Part shown: positions 54,648-63,596 of the stretch, one piece after another
Layout of the letters: the number at the start of each line of letters is the position of its first letter
How positions within the stretch are numbered: the stretch's first letter is position 1
Source of the DNA: Miniphocaeibacter sp964345925
GTDB taxonomy: Bacteria > Bacillota > Clostridia > Tissierellales > Peptoniphilaceae
DNA: 64,000 nucleotides
Reading direction: 5' to 3'
Assembly (NCBI GenBank): GCA_964345925.1
Contig: CAYFSP010000005.1
Span: forward strand, 6,816 to 70,815
Notes under the pieces: model-generated
Told to the model about the DNA's origin: nothing
Seen by the model: the letters and a program-made list of their open reading frames with translations, nothing else
The model's database searches: none
Made by a program: the position numbers and the translations under genes

Positions 54648-56087
54648 TTGAATAAAGGAAATTCAAAAAATAAAAGTGAATCACTTTTTGTAATGGATAG
54701 TAATCCAAGTTTTGGTAAATGTTTACCAATATCATTACAACATTTATTAGCGATGATTGTAGGTAATACTCTACCATCAATCGTATTAGCAGGAATTTTA
54801 GCATCTAAGGGAGAATTTACTCCTCAAAATGAAATAAACTTAATACAAGCAGGTATGTTCATAGCTGCAATAGCAACATTTTTACAGTTGATACCAGTAT
54901 TTACAGTTGGAGCAAAATTACCGGTTATAATGGGGGTTTCATTTGCCTATATACCAGTTATTGCAGATATTGGTGGAAAGTTTGGTATTGAAGCTATTAT
55001 GGGTGCACAGATATGTGGTGGTATAGCAGCTTGTTTAGTTGGTATATTCATAGGAAAGATTAGAAAGTACTTCCCACCAATAGTTTCAGGAACAGTTGTA
55101 CTTACAATCGGTTTATCACTATATTCAGTAGCACTTAACTATATGGCTGGTGGTACGAACGTTGGTAGAATGGCAGGACAGCCAACAGCACAACCTTTTG
55201 GACATTGGAGATTCTGGGTTGTTGCTTTAATAACGCTTATAGTAGTGTTGGTTTGTAATATGTTTGCAAAGGGATATTTAAAACTTGCTGCAATTTTAGC
55301 AGGTATTATAGTAGGTTACTTAGTGGCATTTGCATTTGATACATTTTTACCACCATTAACAAATGAAGCTGGTGACGTTATAAAAATGATCAACTTTGAT
55401 AAACTTGCCGCATCGGATTGGATATCATTGCCGAAGATTTTACCATATGGTTTTGCTTGGGAATCAGGAGCTATAATAACATTAGTAGTAATGTTTATAG
55501 TAAATGCAGTTCAAGCAGTAGGAGATTTATCAGGAACAACGATTGGTGGTCTTGATAGAGAACCAACAGATAAAGAAATTCGTGGTGGAATTTTAGCTTC
55601 TGGAATTATGTCAGTAGTTGGTTCATTTATAGGTGCATTACCAGCAGCAACTTACAGCCAAAATGTTGGTATAGTTTCTATGACTAAAGTTGTATCTTTA
55701 AAAGTATTTAAAATATGTGCAGGATTTATATTAGCAGCAGCTTTCTTACCTAAATTTGGTGCTTTAATGCTTACAGTACCTCAAGCTGTAATAGGAGGAG
55801 CTACAGTTTCCGTATTTGCTCAAATTACAATGAGTGGTATGAAACTGATAACATCAGAAGAGCTTTCTATAAGAAATTCTACAATAGTAGGACTTGGTGT
55901 TGCATTAGGAATGGGAGTTACAATGATATCTAAGGATGCATTCTATACATTCCCACAAACTTTCCAAATGGTATTCCTTTCATCACCAGTAATATTAGCT
56001 ACATTAGTAGTATTTGTATTAAATATATTACTACCTCAAAAATCACTTGCAGAAGAACAAGCTGAAAGAGAAGAAATGGAAAAATAA
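54648..56087 (+). CDS. NCS2-family xanthine/uric acid permease
   Basis: A 479-residue transporter with about 14 membrane segments. The NCS2 landmarks are QHLLAMIVGNTLP in helix 1, QAVGDLSGTTIGG in helix 8 and a PAATYSQNVGIV motif in helix 10. It should import xanthine, urate or uracil with protons; the operon context favours urate or xanthine. Start is TTG at 54648 after GGGGG; the ATG further inside would cut the conserved N terminus. A terminator follows. Confidence 0.9.
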   Translation: MNKGNSKNKSESLFVMDSNPSFGKCLPISLQHLLAMIVGNTLPSIVLAGILASKGEFTPQNEINLIQAGMFIAAIATFLQLIPVFTVGAKLPVIMGVSFAYIPVIADIGGKFGIEAIMGAQICGGIAACLVGIFIGKIRKYFPPIVSGTVVLTIGLSLYSVALNYMAGGTNVGRMAGQPTAQPFGHWRFWVVALITLIVVLVCNMFAKGYLKLAAILAGIIVGYLVAFAFDTFLPPLTNEAGDVIKMINFDKLAASDWISLPKILPYGFAWESGAIITLVVMFIVNAVQAVGDLSGTTIGGLDREPTDKEIRGGILASGIMSVVGSFIGALPAATYSQNVGIVSMTKVVSLKVFKICAGFILAAAFLPKFGALMLTVPQAVIGGATVSVFAQITMSGMKLITSEELSIRNSTIVGLGVALGMGVTMISKDAFYTFPQTFQMVFLSSPVILATLVVFVLNILLPQKSLAEEQAEREEMEK

Positions 56088-56098
56088 ATAATAGAATT

Positions 56099-56131
56099 AA
56101 ACAGTTCAAGTTTACTTGAGCTGTTTTTTTA
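56099..56131 (+). terminator. Intrinsic terminator after the purine permease
   Basis: A 12-bp stem with one G-T pair (56099-56110 with 56115-56126), loop TTTA and T-run. hyuA downstream may have its own start; a TATAAT is at 56155-56160 but lacks a good -35. Confidence 0.8.
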
Positions 56132-56192
56132 TGAAAAAATAATATAAAAAATGATATAATAGATATAGATTATTAATTAGGAAGGTGGATAA

Positions 56193-57554
56193 ATGAGTAT
56201 ACTAATTAAAAATATTAAAATATTTAATGGAAAAGATGAATTTATTTCAGATATTTATGCAGAAGATGAAAAAATTTCTGAAATTGGTTTAAATTTAGAA
56301 AAAGAAGCTGATACTATAATAGATGGTACAGGAAAACTTTTGTTACCTGGTGGAATCGATGTCCATACACATTTCAGTCTTGACTTAGGTGAATTTGTTG
56401 CAGTAGATGATTGGGAGACAGGACCAGCAGTTGCAGCTTATGGTGGAACAACGACAGTAGTTGATCATATAGGGTTTTTGAAAAGAGGTTCTTCATTAAA
56501 ATCCATGGTGGATAAATATCATGAAATATCTAAGGGAAAACCTATTATTGATTATAGTTTTCATGGTGTAATACAGGAGACAGAAGACTCCATGATAGAT
56601 GAAATTGGAGATTTATACGATGATGGCATTACCAGTCTAAAAATGTATTCAACATATGGTGGTAAACTAGAAGACTACCAAATGTTAAAGGTATTGCAAA
56701 AAGCTAAAGAAACGGGTACATTGATATGTGTTCATTGTGAAAACGATGGATCGATTCATCTCTTAAGGGAAGAGTCTGAAAAAGAAGGTCATTTTACTCC
56801 AATATACCATGCAAAAACAAGACCTAATGTAACAGAGGCAGAAACGATTAATAGATTGGCGTACCTTTCAAAAATAGCAGGGGACCCTAAATTATATATT
56901 GTTCATACTTCTACTAAAGAGGGGTTAGAGGAGATAAAAAAAGCAAGAAGAGATGGCCTTAAAAATATTTACTGTGAAACATGTACACAGTATTTAACAT
57001 TAACAGACGAAAAATATTTAGATCCTATAGAGGGCTTAAAATATATTATGGCACCTCCTTTAAGAAAACAAGATGATGTTGAAGCTTTATGGAAAGGTAT
57101 AATAGATGGTGATGTTGACGTTATTGCAACAGATCATTGTCCATTTATGTTTAAAGAGCACAAGTTAAAATACAAAGAGGATTATAAAAAAGTTCCAGGA
57201 GGAGGACCAGGTGTTGAGGAAAGAATGGAAATTATCTTAACTGAAGGTCAAAAAAGAGGAATAGATATTAACACTCTAATAGATAAATTAGTTCATAACC
57301 CTGCTAAGATCATGGGATTATATCCTAAAAAAGGTGTAATAGGAATTGGATCAGATGCTGATTTAGTAATTTATGATGAAAAAAACTATACAATATCTCA
57401 AAGCAATAGACATTCAGCAGCTGACTATACTTGCTATGAAGGCTTTGTAGTAAATTTCAAGGTGGATACAGTTATAGTAAGGGGAAAAATTGTAATAGAT
57501 AATGGCGAAATAAAAGTCCAAAAGGGATATGGCAAATTTATAGCAAGGCATTAA
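56193..57554 (+). CDS. hyuA: Dihydropyrimidinase/hydantoinase-type hydrolase (HyuA)
   Basis: A 453-residue amidohydrolase. DVHTHF carries the first metal histidines, SLKMYST the carboxylated lysine, then VHCEND, YIVHTST and ATDHCPF the remaining ligands. This is the D-hydantoinase/dihydropyrimidinase pattern: opening of a cyclic ureide to a carbamoyl-amino acid. In E. coli hyuA is part of the same ygeW-X-Y group. It would open a five- or six-membered ureide ring derived from the purine. GGAAGGTGG precedes the ATG. Confidence 0.93.
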   Translation: MSILIKNIKIFNGKDEFISDIYAEDEKISEIGLNLEKEADTIIDGTGKLLLPGGIDVHTHFSLDLGEFVAVDDWETGPAVAAYGGTTTVVDHIGFLKRGSSLKSMVDKYHEISKGKPIIDYSFHGVIQETEDSMIDEIGDLYDDGITSLKMYSTYGGKLEDYQMLKVLQKAKETGTLICVHCENDGSIHLLREESEKEGHFTPIYHAKTRPNVTEAETINRLAYLSKIAGDPKLYIVHTSTKEGLEEIKKARRDGLKNIYCETCTQYLTLTDEKYLDPIEGLKYIMAPPLRKQDDVEALWKGIIDGDVDVIATDHCPFMFKEHKLKYKEDYKKVPGGGPGVEERMEIILTEGQKRGIDINTLIDKLVHNPAKIMGLYPKKGVIGIGSDADLVIYDEKNYTISQSNRHSAADYTCYEGFVVNFKVDTVIVRGKIVIDNGEIKVQKGYGKFIARH

Positions 57555-57581
57555 AATATATAAGATATAGTAATTATAGAG

Positions 57582-57610
57582 AAACTACTTTAATATAAGT
57601 AGTTTTTTTA
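57582..57610 (+). terminator. Intrinsic terminator after hyuA
   Basis: A 9-bp stem (57582-57590 with 57597-57605), loop TAATAT and T-run. It separates the catabolic operon from the nucleoside importer. Confidence 0.8.
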
Positions 57611-57660
57611 TTGTTTATATATCAATTATAAAAGGAAATTATTAAATAAATGTTTGCGTT

Positions 57661-57773
57661 TTATCTGTAGAGAATACGTATTAACCATGTTTTCAAGATA
57701 TTTAGGCATACGTTTACAATGGTGAAACCTTCGGCATATGAAGCGGTTTAAAGTTGACCTATCAAATAGATTG
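57661..57773 (+). ncRNA. Candidate structured leader RNA (possible pseudoknot riboswitch) before the BMP transporter
   Basis: The 190-base gap before the BMP gene has no reading frame but dense complementary segments: ACGTAT (57676-57681) with ATACGT (57708-57713); AACCAT inside that loop with ATGGT (57719-57723), an H-type pseudoknot; AAACC (57725-57729) with GGTTT (57745-57749) with an inner TTC/GAA; and TAGG (57703-57706) with CCTA (57758-57761). It does not fit the purine, SAM, TPP, glycine, cyclic-di-GMP, FMN or lysine classes I know. No terminator precedes the AGGAGGG at 57792, so any control would be translational. Confidence 0.45.
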
Positions 57774-57804
57774 TGATAAAATTTAATCATTAGGAGGGAT
57801 ATAA

Positions 57805-58965
57805 ATGAAGAAAAAAATATTATTGGTATTAAGTTTAATTTTAGTACTATCTCTATCATTTACAGCTTGCGGTGGGGACAAGAAGAAAACAGATGGAACT
57901 GGTGGAGGAGACAAGACCACTAGCGAAAAAGTGTCAAAGGACGATATTAAAATAGGTTTCGTTCATATATCAGATCCTAGTGACATGGGTTATACATATA
58001 ACCATAATAATGGTACAGAAAAAATGGTTAAAGAATTAGGTTTGAAAGAGGATCAAGTTATTAATAAATTTAATGTTCCTGAAGATGCTCAAGCGGCAAC
58101 TGCATTAAGGGAATTGGCAGAAGCAGGATGTAATATAATCTTTGCAACTAGTTTTGGATTTGAAGATTATGTTATAGAGGTGGCTAGAGACTATCCAGAT
58201 ATTGAGTTCTGTCATGCAACAGGATATAAAGCAGAAGAAGCTAAAAAAGAAGGATTAAACAACGTACATAATTACTTTGGTGAAATATACCAAGCTAGAT
58301 ATCTTACAGGTATTGCTGCTGGACTGAAAACTGAAACAAATAAATTAGGATATGTGGCAGCACAGCCTTTTGCAGAAGTTATAAGTGGATATGATGCATT
58401 TTACTTAGGAGCTAAATCAGTTAATCCAGACGTGGAAATGCTTGTTATGTACACAAACAGCTGGAATGATCCTACTAAAGAAGCACAGGTAGCACAAGCT
58501 TTAATAGATAAGGGTTGTGACGTTATAGGACAACATTGTGACTCTACAGCACCAGCAACAACAGCTCAGAAAAATAATGTATTCCATGTAGGATATAACT
58601 CAAATATGATAAAGGCAGCACCAAAGGCTTCTTTAACATCAGCAGTTTGGGATTGGTCAGTTTACTTAGAATATGCTGTTAATTCTGTATTAAATGGTGA
58701 GGAAATAGACCTTGACTGGAGTAAAGGACTTAAGGATAAAGTAGTAGATATTTCTGAATTAAACAAAGATATAATTGCAGAGGGAACAGAAGAAAAAATT
58801 GAAGAAGCAAGAGAGAAAATTAACTCAGGGGACTGGGATGTATTTACAGGACCTTTAAATGATAACACAGGAAAAGAAGTTGTCAAAGAAGGCGAAACAT
58901 TTAAAGAACCTAAGTCAGCTCCTTCATTTGATAAAATATTAGAAGGAATTACTGTAGCAGAATAA
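57805..58965 (+). CDS. BMP-family nucleoside-binding lipoprotein
   Basis: A 386-residue lipoprotein (lipobox FTAC) with a Gly/Thr/Lys linker and a type I periplasmic-binding fold. FVHISDPSDMGYTYNHN, FATSFGFEDYV and VIGQHCDSTAP match the BMP/Med family, which binds purine nucleosides for ABC import. Downstream genes for a duplicated ATPase and two permeases complete the importer. AGGAGGG precedes the ATG. A hairpin-terminator follows, suggesting that the receptor is made in excess. Confidence 0.92.
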   Translation: MKKKILLVLSLILVLSLSFTACGGDKKKTDGTGGGDKTTSEKVSKDDIKIGFVHISDPSDMGYTYNHNNGTEKMVKELGLKEDQVINKFNVPEDAQAATALRELAEAGCNIIFATSFGFEDYVIEVARDYPDIEFCHATGYKAEEAKKEGLNNVHNYFGEIYQARYLTGIAAGLKTETNKLGYVAAQPFAEVISGYDAFYLGAKSVNPDVEMLVMYTNSWNDPTKEAQVAQALIDKGCDVIGQHCDSTAPATTAQKNNVFHVGYNSNMIKAAPKASLTSAVWDWSVYLEYAVNSVLNGEEIDLDWSKGLKDKVVDISELNKDIIAEGTEEKIEEAREKINSGDWDVFTGPLNDNTGKEVVKEGETFKEPKSAPSFDKILEGITVAE

Positions 58966-58989
58966 ATATATAATAAAAAATTGAAATTT

Positions 58990-59018
58990 AATAAGGTGGA
59001 GAAATCTGCCTTATTTTT
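58990..59018 (+). terminator. Attenuating terminator between receptor and ATPase genes
   Basis: An 11-bp stem with two G-T pairs (58990-59000 with 59005-59015), GAAA tetraloop and a T-run, 10 bp before the next start codon. Confidence 0.75.
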
Positions 59019-59028
59019 AGGAGGAGCT

Positions 59029-60561
59029 ATGAGTGAAAATTTGGCAGTAGATTTAAAACAAGTTACCAAAACTTTCGGCTCTACAATAGCAAATAATAAA
59101 GTAGATTTAAACTTAAGATTTGGAGAGGTTTTAGCATTATTAGGAGAAAATGGTAGTGGTAAAACGACTTTAGTAAATATGGTGGCAGGACTTTATTATC
59201 CAGACGATGGTGATATTTACATAAAAGGTAATAAAGTATCTATTTCAAGTCCTAAAGAGGCATTTGATTTAGGAATAGGTATGATTCATCAACATTTTAA
59301 ATTAATAGAAGTCTTTACGACTTTAGAAAATGTAATTTTAAGTTTGCCAGAAAATATAAAATACAACAAGAAAGAAATTGCTGTTAAGGTAAAAGAAATA
59401 GCAGATAGATATGGATTTGATGTAGATTTAAATAAAAAGGTTTATAATATGTCCGTATCTGAAAAACAAACAGTAGAAATCATAAAGGTACTCGTTAGAG
59501 GTGCTGATATATTAATATTAGATGAACCAACTGCAGTTTTAACTCCACAGGAGATTGAAAAATTATTTAAAGTTTTAAATATTATGAAGCAAGATGGTAA
59601 AGCAATTGTTATTATTACTCATAAATTAAATGAAGTAATGGAGGTTTCAGATAGAGTTACCATACTTAGAAAGGGAGAATTTGTAGGAACGGTAAATACA
59701 AATGAAACAAATGGTGCAGAGTTAACTGAAAAAATGGTTGGAAGAAAAGTCAATCTAAGTATTAAGAGGGAAAAATTTGATAATAAGGATGTAATATTAG
59801 AAGTCAAAAACCTTTCAGCAAAAGATGAAAGTAACAATCAAGTTCTAAGCAATATTAACTTTGAACTATATAAGAACGAAATACTGGGAATAGCTGGAAT
59901 TTCAGGAAGTGGTCAAAAGGAATTATGTGAATGTATATATGGATTATATGAAGAAAAATCTGGAGTTGTAAATATAATAAAAGATGGTAAGAAATTTAAT
60001 GTACTAGGGCTTGATCCAGAAGGTATACATAAAAAAGGATATAATATTGCATTTGTTCCAGAGGATAGACTTGGAATGGGACTTGTCGCTGATTTTGGAG
60101 TGGCAGACAATATGATCTTAAAAAATTATAAAGCCGACAAAGGTTTATTTGTTGATTATTCTAGAGCAAGAAGAATTGGAGATAAGGTAGTCGAAGATTT
60201 GGAGATAAAGACTCCAAATATAAAGACACCAGTAAAAAAACTATCAGGAGGAAATATACAAAAAGTTCTAGTAGGTAGAGAAATAGAAAGTAATCCTGAA
60301 ATACTAATTGTGGCTTATCCAGTTAGAGGACTGGATATTAACTCATCCTATACGATATATGACCTTATAAATGAACAAAAGGAAAAGGGTGTAGGTGTAA
60401 TATTCGTAGGAGAGGATCTGGATGTTCTAATGGAGATTTCCGATAGAATAGCAGTAATGCATAGTGGGGAATTAATGGGAATTGTAAACCCTGAAGAAGT
60501 TTCAAAAGACGATATAGGATTGCTTATGATAGGTGAGAATAAGGGGGTTTATAATGGATAA
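59029..60561 (+). CDS. Nucleoside ABC transporter, duplicated ATPase subunit
   Basis: 510 residues with two ABC domains. The first has Walker A GENGSGKTT, Walker B ILILDEPTAVLTP and a relaxed signature (MSVSEKQ). The second has a degenerate Walker A GISGSGQKE, signature LSGGNIQK and Walker B region LIVAYPVRGLDIN. This asymmetric pair is normal for the NupO/RbsA-type family. Start ATG at 59029 after AGGAGG; the frame extends upstream through the terminator hairpin and that part is not coding. It overlaps the next gene by 8 bp. Confidence 0.92.
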   Translation: MSENLAVDLKQVTKTFGSTIANNKVDLNLRFGEVLALLGENGSGKTTLVNMVAGLYYPDDGDIYIKGNKVSISSPKEAFDLGIGMIHQHFKLIEVFTTLENVILSLPENIKYNKKEIAVKVKEIADRYGFDVDLNKKVYNMSVSEKQTVEIIKVLVRGADILILDEPTAVLTPQEIEKLFKVLNIMKQDGKAIVIITHKLNEVMEVSDRVTILRKGEFVGTVNTNETNGAELTEKMVGRKVNLSIKREKFDNKDVILEVKNLSAKDESNNQVLSNINFELYKNEILGIAGISGSGQKELCECIYGLYEEKSGVVNIIKDGKKFNVLGLDPEGIHKKGYNIAFVPEDRLGMGLVADFGVADNMILKNYKADKGLFVDYSRARRIGDKVVEDLEIKTPNIKTPVKKLSGGNIQKVLVGREIESNPEILIVAYPVRGLDINSSYTIYDLINEQKEKGVGVIFVGEDLDVLMEISDRIAVMHSGELMGIVNPEEVSKDDIGLLMIGENKGVYNG

Positions 60562-61648
60562 AACCAATATGAAACAAATAAAAGAACCTCTGATTAGAAT
60601 AGTAAAAAAAGAACAAACTAACAAGAAGGACCAAATAATTGTAAGGGCAATAGCTTTAATACTTGCATTATTAACAGGTGCTATACTTATGATAATAATT
60701 GGAAAAAATCCAATAGATATATATATAAGTATGGTAAAAGGTGCCTTTGACGGTAAGATTAAAATTCAAGAAACCATTAAAATAACAATTCCACTATTAG
60801 TAACGGGAATTGGTATATCCTTTGCATTTAGAATGAAATTCTGGAATATTGGAGGAGAAGGTCAAATACTAATGGGTGGAATAGCAGCAACAGCAGTAGT
60901 TGTCTATGGTGAAAGTTTGCCAAAGACAATAAAACTGATATTAATGTTTTTATTCGCAGTATTAGTAGGAGGGCTTTTTGGAGTAATTCCTGCATTTTTC
61001 AAGAGTAAATGGAATACTAATGAAACATTGTTTACACTTATGATGAATTACATTGCTTTACAGCTAGTAAGGTTTTTACAATATATGCCTGGTTGGCAAG
61101 CTGCAAATACTACATATCCAAAAATAAGATACTTTACGATGAATGAAAGATTGCCAAAGGTTTTTGGAGTACATATAGGTTGGATAATAGCCCTTATAAT
61201 AGTATTTGTTTCATATGTATATTTGAACAAAACCAAACAAGGATATGAAATAGCAGTAGTAGGTGGATCGGAAAATACAGCAAAATATTCAGGAATGAAT
61301 GTAGGTAAAATTTTTATTAGAACCATGTTTATATCTGCGGCTCTTTGTGGAATAGTAGGTTTTTTAAATGTTTCTGGTGCAGATGGAACTTTGACTACTT
61401 CAACAGCAGGAGGAGATGGATTTACTGCTATAATCGTTGCTTGGATGTCCCATTTTAATCCATTTATAATGATACTTGTATCATTATTTATAGCATTTTT
61501 AAATAGAGGGGCTAGTAATATTCAGACAACCCATGGCGTTCCAGCATCTATGGCGTCAGTATTAACAGGAATAATATTATTTTATATGTTAGGTGCAGAA
61601 TTTTTCACAAATTATAAAATAATATTTAGAACTAATAAAGGAGAATAA
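60554..61648 (+). CDS. Nucleoside ABC transporter, permease subunit 1
   Basis: About 364 residues and eight to ten membrane helices of the BPD_transp_2 type, with FRMKFWNIGGEGQILMGG and NTNETLFTLMMNYIALQ, conserved in NupP-like permeases. The ATG at 60554 is chosen because AGGGGGT lies just upstream; the ATG at 60533 is within the ATPase gene. It is followed one base later by the second permease. Confidence 0.9.
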   Translation: MDKTNMKQIKEPLIRIVKKEQTNKKDQIIVRAIALILALLTGAILMIIIGKNPIDIYISMVKGAFDGKIKIQETIKITIPLLVTGIGISFAFRMKFWNIGGEGQILMGGIAATAVVVYGESLPKTIKLILMFLFAVLVGGLFGVIPAFFKSKWNTNETLFTLMMNYIALQLVRFLQYMPGWQAANTTYPKIRYFTMNERLPKVFGVHIGWIIALIIVFVSYVYLNKTKQGYEIAVVGGSENTAKYSGMNVGKIFIRTMFISAALCGIVGFLNVSGADGTLTTSTAGGDGFTAIIVAWMSHFNPFIMILVSLFIAFLNRGASNIQTTHGVPASMASVLTGIILFYMLGAEFFTNYKIIFRTNKGE

Positions 61649-61649
61649 T

Positions 61650-62624
61650 ATGGATACATTATTAAAATTAATAAACGCATCAGTATTAGCAGGAACTCCT
61701 TTATTATTGGGAACAGTAGGAGAGACATTAACACAGAAATCAGGAAACATGAACCTTGGTGTTGAAGGTATGATGTTTATAGGAGCAGCCTTTGGACTAG
61801 GTGCAAGTTGGTACGCAGAAGGATTAATAGGTCATGGAGGAGCTTTAGCAGCATTAATAGGAGTGTTGGTTGCCTTTTTAACAGGAGCCTTTGCAGCGCT
61901 TATTTATGCGTTCCTAACAGTATCATTAAGAGCAAATCAAAACGTTGTAGGACTTACTCTGACAATATTTGGTACTGGACTAGGTAATTTTGTGGGAGAG
62001 TTTCTTGCAGGAAAAGCGGGTGGCTTTGTTGCAGTATCAGAGCAGACTAAAAATATATTTGGAAATGTAAACTTTGGACCATTATCCAAAATTCCAGTAT
62101 TAGGAAAATTATTGTTTCAGTATAATTGGATGGTTTATTTTTCAGTAATAATAGCTATAATAGTTGCATATTTTTTAAATAAGACTAGAAAAGGATTAAA
62201 TCTTAGAGCAGTAGGAGAAGATCCTGGAACAGCAGATGCTTCAGGGATAAATGTAGCTAAAAACAGATATATAGCTACAGTAATAGGTGGAGGTATTTGT
62301 GCAATAGGCGGATTATATATTTCCATGGTAACATGTGCAGGAGTCTGGGTACACAACTCAGTAAGTGGTTATGGATGGTTAGCAGTAGCATTAGTAATAT
62401 TTTCAACATGGAGTCCAGTTAGGGCACTATATAGTGCATTAATATTTGGTTGTTTTACAATAATGAGATATTATGTTGTAATACCAGGACTTTCAATTCA
62501 AATATATGATATGTTGCCATATGCAGCAACTATAGTAGTACTTATAATTACAAGTATAAGACAGAGTAAAGAACATGCTAAACCTAAAGGGACAGGAGAC
62601 AACTACTTTAGAGAAGAAAGATAG
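61650..62624 (+). CDS. Nucleoside ABC transporter, permease subunit 2
   Basis: A 324-residue permease of the same family (NupQ-like). LTQKSGNMNLGVEGMMFIGA and SLRANQNVVGLTLTIFGTGL are conserved in these subunits; about eight to ten membrane helices. AAAGGAG precedes the ATG. Last gene of the importer operon, followed by a terminator. Confidence 0.91.
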   Translation: MDTLLKLINASVLAGTPLLLGTVGETLTQKSGNMNLGVEGMMFIGAAFGLGASWYAEGLIGHGGALAALIGVLVAFLTGAFAALIYAFLTVSLRANQNVVGLTLTIFGTGLGNFVGEFLAGKAGGFVAVSEQTKNIFGNVNFGPLSKIPVLGKLLFQYNWMVYFSVIIAIIVAYFLNKTRKGLNLRAVGEDPGTADASGINVAKNRYIATVIGGGICAIGGLYISMVTCAGVWVHNSVSGYGWLAVALVIFSTWSPVRALYSALIFGCFTIMRYYVVIPGLSIQIYDMLPYAATIVVLIITSIRQSKEHAKPKGTGDNYFREER

Positions 62625-62641
62625 ATTTTATAATTATATGA

Positions 62642-62673
62642 AAAGTCGTAGTAATTTAAAACTACGACTTTTT
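62642..62673 (+). terminator. Intrinsic terminator after the nucleoside importer operon
   Basis: An 11-bp stem (62642-62652 with 62661-62671) with flanking A- and T-runs. Confidence 0.85.
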
Positions 62674-62703
62674 CTATTATCAATATAAAAAATAAATTGA
62701 TAT

Positions 62704-62732
62704 TTGACATAATATATAATTTATTCTACGAT
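62704..62732 (+). promoter_or_regulatory. Promoter of the tRNA gene
   Basis: TTGACA (62704-62709), 17-bp spacer, TACGAT (62727-62732), 17 bp before the tRNA 5' end. Confidence 0.65.
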
Positions 62733-62748
62733 AGTATTCATAGTATAT

Positions 62749-62824
62749 GACCCGTTAGCTCAGTGTTAGAGCACCCGACTCTTAATCGGGAGGTCCCATC
62801 GTTCAAATCATGGACGGGTCACCA
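62749..62824 (+). tRNA. tRNA-Lys (CTT anticodon), slightly irregular
   Basis: Acceptor GACCCGT pairs with ACGGGTC, followed by A and an encoded CCA. The anticodon arm CCCGA-CTCTTAA-TCGGG gives anticodon CTT (Lys). The D-arm GCTC/GAGC has a 7-nt loop AGTGTTA, where the second of the two usual guanines (G19) is T. The T-arm is one base too long: CCAT pairs with ATGG and G with C, leaving an unpaired C. It has a promoter and a terminator, so it is probably transcribed; whether it is fully functional is uncertain. Confidence 0.85.
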
Positions 62825-62826
62825 AG

Positions 62827-62852
62827 AAGAAGGTCTTAGAACCTTCTTTTTT
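62827..62852 (+). terminator. Intrinsic terminator after tRNA-Lys
   Basis: An 8-bp stem (62827-62834 with 62841-62848) and T-run, beginning two bases after CCA. Confidence 0.8.
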
Positions 62853-63015
62853 ATATTTTAAAAAGAGTTTTATATATGGAAGGAAATACATATTTATATA
62901 AAGAGGATAGATAAGCATTAATAAGAGAACAGAATATAGTGCTTACTTTATACAGCAATATATGAAATAATAATTAATTTTCAAGATGGTTTAAATAAAA
63001 TATCATTAAAAAAAT

Positions 63016-63047
63016 AAAAGATGTAGATTTTAAAATCCACATCTTTT
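63016..63047 (-). terminator. Terminator of the minus-strand 127-residue gene
   Basis: A long hairpin (AAAAGATGT with ACATCTTTT, inner GATTTT/AAAATC, one mismatch) lies 6 bp after the stop codon on the minus strand, followed there by a T-run. Confidence 0.75.
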
Positions 63048-63052
63048 AGATA

Positions 63053-63436
63053 TTATTCACCATTCATATTATTATCTATCATATTTTTATAGGCTTCAAT
63101 ATATTCAGTATTATTATCGAATTTTTTAAGAATTTTATGTTCATCTAGTTCAAACTCAATACCATCAGCTTGAAATATTGAGGTTAAATTGGAATTTTCC
63201 ACTGAAACGGTGGCCATTGCCTCAAGCATAGCAATAGAATCCTGCATCATTTCCAAAACATCAAAACCACTCATCTGTTCTATATATGTTTGAACTTTTT
63301 CTGGAGTATTAAAAATACTATCCTCCTTAGCTTTTTCAGCAATTTTCATTAAAACGAGCTTTTCTAATTGGTATAAAGAACCAATAGTTGCAATACCACT
63401 TTCACGGTTTATATAATCTAGTAATTTTACTTTCAT
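63053..63436 (-). CDS. Unknown 127-residue soluble protein
   Basis: I do not recognise this family. The protein is acidic and mostly helical, without a signal peptide or membrane helix; it ends in an Asn-rich tail. A good ribosome binding site (AAGGAGATTTC) and a dedicated terminator indicate a real gene. No functional clue in the neighbours. Confidence 0.6.
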   Translation of the reverse strand: MKVKLLDYINRESGIATIGSLYQLEKLVLMKIAEKAKEDSIFNTPEKVQTYIEQMSGFDVLEMMQDSIAMLEAMATVSVENSNLTSIFQADGIEFELDEHKILKKFDNNTEYIEAYKNMIDNNMNGE

Positions 63437-63552
63437 TGAAATCTCCTTATTTGTTAATATAGTTTATATTATACTACAATCAAAATTTATAGAAAATATA
63501 AATTAATATATATAATGATACTCTTACAGTAAAGTAAAAATATTATTAATTA

Positions 63553-63561
63553 TGATATAAT
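63553..63561 (+). promoter_or_regulatory. Extended -10 promoter for the small membrane protein gene
   Basis: TGATATAAT lies about 35 bp before the ATG at 63597, with no clear -35 box. Confidence 0.4.
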
Positions 63562-63596
63562 TACAATATAAGAAAAGATTAATAAGAGGTGAGGAA

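Noticed and set aside
57641..57720. CcpA operator (cre) in the BMP leader
   Set aside because: The best fit around 57705-57718 has about three mismatches to the consensus and lies inside the paired RNA segments, so an RNA element explains it better.
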